Assembly (NCBI GenBank): GCA_036259835.1
Contig: DATABA010000124.1
Coordinates: 1-18,888 of the forward strand
Length of the DNA stretch: 18,888 bases
Direction: 5' to 3'
Source: JALYGK01 sp036259835
GTDB taxonomy: Bacteria > Actinomycetota > UBA4738
Part shown: one piece after another, positions 13,960-18,888 of the stretch
Layout: every line of letters starts with the position of its first letter
How positions within the stretch are numbered: the stretch's first letter is position 1
Program-made: the position numbers and the translations under genes
The notes under the pieces: model-generated
Databases searched by the model: none
What the model saw: only the letters and a program-made list of their open reading frames with translations
What the model was told of the DNA's origin: nothing

Positions 13960-15288
13960 TTGACGCTTTCCAAAGAAGCCGAGTTCGTCCTTCGAACCGT
14001 GGAAGAACGCGGCATCAAGTTCATCCGACTCTGGTTCACCGACGTCCTGGGATTCCTCAAATCGTTCGCCATCACTCCTCAAGAGCTCGAGGGCGCCTTC
14101 ACCGAAGGGATGGGCTTCGACGGTTCATCCATCGACGGCTTCGCCCGGATCCAGGAATCCGACATGATCGCCGTCCCCGACCCATCGACGTTTCAGGTCA
14201 TTCCCTGGAGGTCCGAAGCTCAGGTCGCGTGCATGTTCTGCGACATCTACGACCCCGACGGGTCCCCCTTCGACGGCGATCCTCGTCACGTCCTGAAGCG
14301 ACAGCTCGCGAAGGCCGCAGACCTGGGGTTCACCTTCTACGTGGGACCCGAGCTGGAGTTTTTCTACTTCAAGGGCTCCGACAACACGGAGTTCCTCGAT
14401 CGGGGGAGCTACTTCGACCTCACCCCGCTGGACGTCGCGACCGACTATCGAAAGCGCACTGTCGAATACCTGGAAGCCATGGGAATTCCGGTCGAGTACG
14501 TCCACCACGAGGTCGCCCCATCGCAGCACGAGATCGACCTCCGGTACGCCGACGCCCTGACGATGGCGGACAACGTCATGACGTATCGCCTGACGGTCAA
14601 GGAAGCGGCGCAGGAGTTCGGCGTCTACGCCACCTTCATGCCGAAGCCCGTGATGGGCGTGAACGGGAGCGGGATGCACACCCACCAATCGCTGTTCGAA
14701 GGGGATCGGAACGCCTTTTTCGACCCGACCGACGAGCATCACCTGTCGAAGACCGGCAAGGCGTTCATCGCCGGACTCCTGAAGCACGCCCGGGAGATCA
14801 CACTGGTCACCAACCAGTGGGTGAACTCCTATAAGCGGCTTGTCCCCGGGTTCGAGGCCCCCGTCTACATCTGCTGGGCGCGGAGAAACCGAAGCGCCCT
14901 GGTTCGGGTTCCGATGTACAAGCCCGGGAAGGAGCAGGCCACGCGGATCGAGTTCCGCTCGCCGGATGCGGCATGCAACCCGTACCTGGCGTTCGCGTGC
15001 ATGTTGGCGGCCGGGCTGGCCGGCATCGAGAACGAGTACGAGATCCCGCCCGAAGCTTCGAACAACATCTACGAGATGAGCGAGGACGAGCGGAGGGCCG
15101 CGGGCATCGAATCGCTCCCCGAAGACCTGTACGAAGCCATCGGGGCGGCGGAACGGTCGGAACTGGTGAGGGAGGCACTCGGCGACCACGTCATCGAGTA
15201 CCTCCTTCGAAACAAGCGCGAAGAGTGGGACTCGTACAAGGCGTACGTCACGCCGTACGAGCTCGAGCGGTATCTCCCGCTTCTCTAG
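13960..15288 (+). CDS. glnA2: Glutamine synthetase, short type I (GSI-alpha-like, GlnA2 position)
   Basis: A second ATP-dependent glutamate-ammonia ligase or close relative, 442 aa, about 35 residues shorter than the first and near the length of Bacillus GSI-alpha. Catalytic motifs are present: FDGSSIDGF near residue 53, GPELEFFYF near 130, NGSGMHTHQSL near 236, RRNRSALVRVP near 308 and EFRSPDAACNPYLAF near 330. The region equivalent to the adenylylation loop reads NNIYEMSEDERRA (Tyr371) and lacks the DLPPEE context, so it is probably not a GlnE substrate. Arg63 in FARIQESDM occupies the position of Bacillus subtilis Arg62, known to matter for feedback inhibition by glutamine. The start is TTG 13960, 5 nt after AGGAGG. 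Its stop overlaps that of the convergent cyclase-like gene in CTAG. A gamma-glutamyl ligase with another amine substrate cannot be excluded, so the symbol reflects position as well as similarity. Confidence 0.88.
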   Translation: MTLSKEAEFVLRTVEERGIKFIRLWFTDVLGFLKSFAITPQELEGAFTEGMGFDGSSIDGFARIQESDMIAVPDPSTFQVIPWRSEAQVACMFCDIYDPDGSPFDGDPRHVLKRQLAKAADLGFTFYVGPELEFFYFKGSDNTEFLDRGSYFDLTPLDVATDYRKRTVEYLEAMGIPVEYVHHEVAPSQHEIDLRYADALTMADNVMTYRLTVKEAAQEFGVYATFMPKPVMGVNGSGMHTHQSLFEGDRNAFFDPTDEHHLSKTGKAFIAGLLKHAREITLVTNQWVNSYKRLVPGFEAPVYICWARRNRSALVRVPMYKPGKEQATRIEFRSPDAACNPYLAFACMLAAGLAGIENEYEIPPEASNNIYEMSEDERRAAGIESLPEDLYEAIGAAERSELVREALGDHVIEYLLRNKREEWDSYKAYVTPYELERYLPLL

Positions 15289-16115
15289 CTGGTTCTGGGC
15301 GGAGGGAACTCCCCCGGCAGATCGTCCGCTTCGACCTGGAACAACGAATGGGATTTGTCCAGTCCCGGCAGCCGGTGCCGCCCGAGAGGACGGAACTCGA
15401 CCCTGGCCGGTGGTGCGTCTTTCAGCGCCGACCTCGTCTCCCCAGACACGAGGATCTGGCCGCCGTGAGCGGCGAGGCAGATGCGCGCGGCCGTATGCAC
15501 CGACAGGCCGATATACCCCGTGTCGGTGAGAGTGGGCCGGCCGCTGTGGATTCCCGCTCGAACTCGGACGGTCACTCCGTCGGGCCATGTCCGCTTGGCC
15601 AGGGCTCGCTGGAACGCCACCGCTGCCTCAATCGCGGCTGAAGGACGCTCGAACGCGGCGAAGAACTCGTCGGCGCGCGCGTCGACCTCCCGTCCGCCGC
15701 TTCGGACAACCGCCTGCCTGACCGTGCGGCGGACGCCGTTCAACACGTCGCCGTAGCGGTCCCCGAGACGCCGGAGCAGGATGGTGGAGTCCTCCATGTC
15801 CGTGAAGAGAAATGTGACGAAGCCCGTGGGGAGCGTTCGAGGATCGGCAGCGCCCGCGTAGATCCGCTCCCTCTGAAGCTGCGCCGCGATGAACCCAACC
15901 GGGACGATTCCGAACTTCTTCGCCGCGTTGAGAAGACGCTTTCGGGCGCGCTCTCTGGCCGCATCGTCCTCGAACGCGACGCGCTCGAACCTGGCAAGCG
16001 CGTTCCGGACGTGCGCCTCGTCGTGGATGGGCAGCCGCCGTTGGCCGTTCGAGTCGATGTAGGCGAACGCGCTGTCGGGAAGTTTCGCCCGCTCACTGGC
16101 CTTAAGCTTCGCCAT
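15285..16115 (-). CDS. Class III nucleotide cyclase-domain protein with altered active site
   Basis: A 276-aa soluble protein. Residues 1-90 form a basic helical domain (LPDSAFAYIDSNGQRRLPIHD, then AARERARKRLLNAAKKFGI) of a type seen fused or alone in actinobacteria. Residues 98-262 are a class III adenylate/guanylate cyclase homology domain. The first metal Asp106 (FTDMEDS) and second metal Asp149 (RADEFFAAF) are kept, as is Arg211 (AARI). The substrate-selecting Lys is replaced by Asp145, the usual Gly before the second Asp is Ala148, and the transition-state Asn is His207 (SVHTAAR). Catalysis of cAMP synthesis is therefore doubtful; it may bind a nucleotide as a sensor or use a different chemistry. 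ATG 16115 lacks a Shine-Dalgarno, but TATCCT sits 7 nt upstream, so a leaderless mRNA is plausible. It converges on glnA2 with a 4-bp stop overlap and diverges from nadE. Confidence 0.82.
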   Translation of the reverse strand: MAKLKASERAKLPDSAFAYIDSNGQRRLPIHDEAHVRNALARFERVAFEDDAARERARKRLLNAAKKFGIVPVGFIAAQLQRERIYAGAADPRTLPTGFVTFLFTDMEDSTILLRRLGDRYGDVLNGVRRTVRQAVVRSGGREVDARADEFFAAFERPSAAIEAAVAFQRALAKRTWPDGVTVRVRAGIHSGRPTLTDTGYIGLSVHTAARICLAAHGGQILVSGETRSALKDAPPARVEFRPLGRHRLPGLDKSHSLFQVEADDLPGEFPPPRTS

Positions 16116-16122
16116 GGCGGTG

Positions 16123-16128
16123 AGGATA
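16123..16128 (-). promoter_or_regulatory. Predicted -10 of a leaderless promoter for the cyclase-domain gene
   Basis: On the minus strand TATCCT, a good TANNNT match, is followed by 7 nt and the ATG at 16115. No ribosome-binding site is present in those 7 nt, consistent with a leaderless transcript. Confidence 0.45.
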
Positions 16129-16153
16129 TCCGAGGCACCCCCGAGCGAACGGC

Positions 16154-16159
16154 TACGCT
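16154..16159 (+). promoter_or_regulatory. Predicted -10 of a leaderless promoter for nadE
   Basis: TACGCT, within the heptamer CTACGCT also found at both glutamine synthetase promoters, ends 6 nt before GTG 16166. Transcription would begin at the start codon itself. No Shine-Dalgarno sequence occurs before the gene. The element lies about 25 bp from the divergent TATCCT of the cyclase gene. Confidence 0.5.
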
Positions 16160-16165
16160 TGCTTG

Positions 16166-17848
16166 GTGGTTCGGATCGCGCTGGGCCAGATCAACACCAC
16201 GGTCGGCGATCTGGACGGCAACGTGGCCAAGATGGCCGAATGGGCGGCTCGGGCCACGGAGGCCGGCGCCGACCTGGTCTGCTTTCCCGAGCTTGCCGTC
16301 ACCGGATATCCCCCTGAGGACCTGGTCCTTCGTCCTGCGTTCGTCCGGGACAACATCGACGCGCTGAGCAGATTGGCCGAAGCCTCACGAGACACGTGCG
16401 CCGTCCTGACGGGATTCGTGGACCGGACGGAGCGGGGACTCCACAACGCTGCGGCGCTCTTGTCCGAAGGAACCGTGGCCGCGCGGTACCACAAGATCAA
16501 GCTGCCCAACTACGGGGTCTTCGACGAACAGCGGTACTTCGTCCCGGGGGAAGGCGGATGCTCGGTCAGGTTGGCATCGTCCGCGCTGGGCATTTCGGTG
16601 TGCGAGGACGCCTGGCGGCCTGGTCCGCCGTTCGAGGGGTACGCCGATCAACGGGTCCAGATCATTCCGAACATCAACGCCTCGCCGTACCACCGGGAGA
16701 AGATCGCCGAGCGCCTCCAGATCTGCCGTGACCGAGCCGCTGAGACCGGAGCGTGGATCGTTTACGTGAACGCCGTCGGGGGGCAGGACGAGCTGGTCTT
16801 CGACGGCGGGAGCATGGTCGTGTCGCCAGACGGTGACCTGATTTGGCATGCGGCCATCTTCGACGAGGACCTCCTGGTGGTCGACGTCGACGTCCCCGAG
16901 GCCGAGTCCTCATTTGAGGGGACGCACCTTCCGGAAGTGGTCTCCAAGAAGCCACCACTCCCCGATCCATCGCGGGATCCCTGGCCCGAAGGTCCCGAAG
17001 AGGTCTACCGCGCCCTCGTCGTGGGGCTCCGGGACTATGTGACGAAGAACGGCTTCCGCGAAGTCGTCATCGGCATGTCGGGAGGAATCGACTCGTCGTT
17101 GACCGCCACGCTCGCGGTCGACGCCATTGGCCCCGAGGGAGTCCGCGGAGTGGCGATGCCGTCTCCGTACTCATCGGCGGAGAGCGTCACGGACGCAGAA
17201 GAAGTCGCCCAGCGGCTTGCCATCCGGCTTGACGAGGTGCGGATCGACGACGTGTTCAAGGCGTACCTGTCCGCGCTGGAAGACGTGTTTCGGGAGACGC
17301 ACGAAAACGTCGCGGAGGAGAACCTCCAGGCGCGCGTGCGGGGCAACATCCTCATGGCACTGTCGAACAAGTTCGGCTCGCTGGTCCTCGCCACCGGAAA
17401 CAAGAGCGAGATGGCGACCGGTTACTCGACGCTGTACGGGGACATGGCAGGCGGGTTTGCGCCGATCAAGGACGTTCCGAAGACGCTCGTATACGAGCTG
17501 GCCCGATGGCGTAACGCAGGGTCGGATCCGCCGCCCATTCCGGATCGAGTCATGAACAAGGAACCGTCAGCCGAGCTCCGCACCGGCCAGAAGGACACCG
17601 ACAGCCTGCCGCCATATGAAGTCCTGGACCCGGTCCTGGAGGCGTACGTCGAACACGAACGCTCACCGGAGGAAATGGTGGCCTCTGGCATGGATGAAGA
17701 GATGGTTCACAGGGTCGTCAGGATGGTCGACGCCGCAGAGTACAAGCGCAGGCAGGCACCGCCGGGCGTGAAGATCACTCCGAAGGCCTTCGGCCGAGAC
17801 CGGCGCTTCCCGATCACGAACGCATACCGGCGGCGTCCCTCTACCTAG
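16166..17848 (+). CDS. nadE: Glutamine-dependent NAD+ synthase
   Basis: Converts nicotinic acid adenine dinucleotide to NAD+, using ATP and the amide nitrogen of glutamine, in the cytoplasm. The 560-aa protein has an N-terminal carbon-nitrogen hydrolase (glutaminase) domain with the full triad: Glu42 in FPELAVTG, Lys110 in HKIKLPNYG and Cys146 in GISVCEDAW. The C-terminal synthetase domain has the ATP-pyrophosphatase loop SGGIDSS at 305-311 and the GNKSEMATGYSTLYGDMAGG segment near 410. Length suits the two-domain bacterial type. A TTG at 16163 is in frame one codon earlier. I choose GTG 16166 because TACGCT ends exactly 6 nt upstream, giving a leaderless start. The gene consumes glutamine made by the neighbouring synthetases. 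It is divergent from the cyclase-domain gene. Confidence 0.95.
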   Translation: MVRIALGQINTTVGDLDGNVAKMAEWAARATEAGADLVCFPELAVTGYPPEDLVLRPAFVRDNIDALSRLAEASRDTCAVLTGFVDRTERGLHNAAALLSEGTVAARYHKIKLPNYGVFDEQRYFVPGEGGCSVRLASSALGISVCEDAWRPGPPFEGYADQRVQIIPNINASPYHREKIAERLQICRDRAAETGAWIVYVNAVGGQDELVFDGGSMVVSPDGDLIWHAAIFDEDLLVVDVDVPEAESSFEGTHLPEVVSKKPPLPDPSRDPWPEGPEEVYRALVVGLRDYVTKNGFREVVIGMSGGIDSSLTATLAVDAIGPEGVRGVAMPSPYSSAESVTDAEEVAQRLAIRLDEVRIDDVFKAYLSALEDVFRETHENVAEENLQARVRGNILMALSNKFGSLVLATGNKSEMATGYSTLYGDMAGGFAPIKDVPKTLVYELARWRNAGSDPPPIPDRVMNKEPSAELRTGQKDTDSLPPYEVLDPVLEAYVEHERSPEEMVASGMDEEMVHRVVRMVDAAEYKRRQAPPGVKITPKAFGRDRRFPITNAYRRRPST

Positions 17849-17867
17849 GGCGAACGGCTTGTTCTGT

Positions 17868-17879
17868 CGCTCATGAGCG
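17868..17879. repeat. Perfect 12-bp palindrome CGCTCATGAGCG
   Basis: A perfect inverted repeat without a loop, 20 bp after the nadE stop and about 60 bp before the next start codon. The lack of a loop and of a T-run fits a dimer binding site better than a terminator. No binding protein can be named. Confidence 0.4.
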
Positions 17880-17938
17880 GTCTTCGTCCCCAAATGGGTA
17901 AGAAATAGGAAACAGAACCCGAGAGGAGGCTCTCCACA

Positions 17939-18181
17939 ATGGCGTATGACCCGAACCAGCCGCACGTGCACGGCCAGCCTGTCCAGCCAGTGCAACCTGT
18001 TCAGCCAGTTCAGCCTGTGCAGCCGGTAGCGCCGACCCCGCATGCCCACGAACCCGCGTATACGGAGCCAGCGGCAACGGGCGGATGGACCGGCTACGCC
18101 GCCATCAAGTACGTGGCGATCGTCATCATCGTGCTGGCGGTCGTGATCGGACTGGTCTACCTGCTGCCGAGGATCTTCTAA
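17939..18181 (+). CDS. Small membrane protein with (QPV)6 repeat
   Basis: An 80-aa protein with a hydrophilic N terminus containing six consecutive Gln-Pro-Val triplets (residues 13-30). A short His/Pro/Ala-rich linker follows, then one C-terminal transmembrane helix (about residues 55-77, ending LLPRIF). This looks like a tail-anchored or single-span protein with an extended, polyproline-type arm. The six repeats are encoded by varied synonymous codons (CCT/CCA/CCG, GTC/GTG/GTT/GTA), so the amino-acid pattern seems maintained rather than the result of a recent slippage expansion. A strong GAGAGGAGG ribosome-binding site lies 8 nt before ATG. It could fold into a 5-bp hairpin (GAGAG/CTCTC, 17921-17934) that would partly mask it. 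The stop overlaps that of the convergent amine oxidase gene. No family recognised; the coding call itself is fairly sure. Confidence 0.75.
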   Translation: MAYDPNQPHVHGQPVQPVQPVQPVQPVQPVAPTPHAHEPAYTEPAATGGWTGYAAIKYVAIVIIVLAVVIGLVYLLPRIF

Positions 18182-18888
18182 CTCTGGGTACCGGCGGCAT
18201 CCGAAGCGGGCGCTTCGTCGATCTCGTTGGTCGCCCGAATTCCCGACTCGAGCGCTCCCTGGATCCAGGCGTGGTACAGGGAGCAATGCTCGCCGGCGAA
18301 GAAGATTCGACCCTCGGGCCGGACGATCGCGGCCTGGAGCTGCGACTGCTGATCGGGAGCAAAGAGGGCGAAGGCGCCTCTGGCCCAACGGTCTCCGTAC
18401 CAGGCGTGCGACATCCCCACTTCGAACTCGTCCCGAATCTGGGGATGGATTCGCGACACATCGTCGAGCGCTTCCTCGAGGCGGGTCTCGGGGTCCATCG
18501 CCCCCCATTGCAGAGCGTCCTGCCCCCACGTGTAGCTGGCCAGTAGAACGCCGCGATTGGTCTCGTCATCGGGCGTCGGGTAGTTCATCCTTCGGATCGG
18601 CAGGTCGGTGACCGTGGCGCCGCCGTAGATCCCGTCCTCTTCCTCCCAGAATCGCCTCCGCACCTGAAACAGGACCTTGGTCGAGGCGTGATAGTTGAGC
18701 TGCCGAATCGCCTTCTGCTTGTCCCGGGAGAACGGCTTCACGATCTCGATCGTTCGAAGTACCGGAAAGGGAACGGTGCAGATCGCGTAGTCCGCCGTCA
18801 CGGAGAACCGTCCTGATTCGGTCTTGAAGTACGCCGTGACGGATCGCTCGTCCTGGTCGAGCGCATATACCTCGGCTCCCAGCCGAAC
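18178..18888 (-). CDS. Flavin-containing amine oxidase, C-terminal part (5' end outside window)
   Basis: The frame stays open from the stop at 18178 to the window edge, so the visible 236 residues are the C-terminal part of a larger protein. They match the FAD-dependent amine oxidase family: RLGAEVYALDQDE near the edge (the usual region after the substrate-binding insert), YAICTVPFPVLR, YHASTKVLFQVRRRFW, and near the end the FAD-binding segment GRIFFAGEHCSLYHAWIQGALESG. Members oxidise primary or secondary amines or amino acids to imines, giving ammonia and hydrogen peroxide; the substrate here is unknown. An internal GTG at 18801 could be mistaken for the start but lies within the conserved domain. 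The gene converges with the small membrane-protein gene (stops overlap in CTAA). Released ammonia would feed the glutamine synthetases, though no regulatory link is visible. Confidence 0.88.
   Translation of the reverse strand, partial: VRLGAEVYALDQDERSVTAYFKTESGRFSVTADYAICTVPFPVLRTIEIVKPFSRDKQKAIRQLNYHASTKVLFQVRRRFWEEEDGIYGGATVTDLPIRRMNYPTPDDETNRGVLLASYTWGQDALQWGAMDPETRLEEALDDVSRIHPQIRDEFEVGMSHAWYGDRWARGAFALFAPDQQSQLQAAIVRPEGRIFFAGEHCSLYHAWIQGALESGIRATNEIDEAPASDAAGTQS

Noticed and set aside
17975..18028. Short tandem repeats as a possible CRISPR or slippage-prone microsatellite
   Set aside because: The 9-nt periodicity follows the QPV codons and differs at synonymous positions; there are no spacers and no cas genes.
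18178..18801. Amine oxidase read as a complete gene starting at GTG 18801
   Set aside because: The frame stays open for another 29 codons to the window edge and these codons read as conserved amine-oxidase sequence, so the gene is cut by the window.
1..18888. tRNA, rRNA, riboswitch, insertion sequence, integrase or toxin-antitoxin signatures
   Set aside because: Reading both strands I saw no cloverleaf, rRNA segment, transposase or integrase motif, terminal inverted repeats or known glutamine-riboswitch context. Short RNAs cannot be excluded by eye.

Overview
The window is GC-rich, gene-dense chromosomal DNA that looks like an uncultured or deep-branching actinobacterium. The main reason is the linkage of a type I glutamine synthetase (GS) with an intact adenylylation site, its adenylyltransferase glnE, and a second, shorter GS, which resembles the glnA1-glnE-glnA2 cluster of Mycobacterium and Streptomyces. 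Candidate GlnR-like operators, several TANNNT promoters placed for leaderless mRNAs, and frequent GTG/TTG starts fit the same assignment. I see no phage genes, transposases, CRISPR arrays, rRNA or tRNA.

Layout. Bases 1-717 hold the 3' part of a TIM-barrel, glycoside-hydrolase-like gene cut by the window edge. A GlnR-like promoter then drives glnA (837-2270). Two large secreted-protein genes follow on the same strand, each with its own promoter and terminator: a 1304-aa M14 carboxypeptidase-like protein (2472-6386) and a 754-aa LVIVD-propeller/PA-domain protein (6603-8867). They share a C-terminal CARDB domain, a near-identical -10/CTAG-repeat promoter and a near-identical terminator hairpin, so they look like one co-regulated pair of cassettes. 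On the minus strand from 13820 down to 9160 lie a membrane-anchored helical protein, a very small membrane protein, glnE, and a phosphodiesterase/alkaline-phosphatase-family gene that overlaps glnE by 4 bp. Divergent from these, a second GlnR-like promoter drives a short type I-alpha-like GS (13960-15288). It ends tail-to-tail, with overlapping stop codons, against a degenerate class III nucleotide-cyclase-domain gene. That gene shares a 50-bp divergent promoter region with glutamine-dependent NAD+ synthase (16166-17848). A small Pro/Gln/Val-repeat membrane protein and the C-terminal part of a flavin amine oxidase (running off the window) finish the region.

How the genes fit together. GlnA makes glutamine from glutamate, ammonia and ATP. 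GlnE adenylylates and deadenylylates GlnA at the conserved tyrosine. The second GS lacks that site context and is probably controlled differently. NadE consumes glutamine as its amide donor. The two GS promoters share candidate operator boxes and a CTACGCT -10 element at exactly the same distance (31 nt), and nadE has the same CTACGCT heptamer as the -10 of a probable leaderless promoter. The secreted pair between glnA and the glnE block may scavenge peptides, but that link is inference from position and domains only.

The most notable observations are the shared GS promoter architecture, the twin secreted cassettes with duplicated regulatory ends, the M14 protein whose glutamine-amidotransferase-like domain seems split by an inserted beta-sandwich, and the cyclase-like protein that has lost two catalytic positions. 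None of these rests on a database search; all calls come from reading the sequence.
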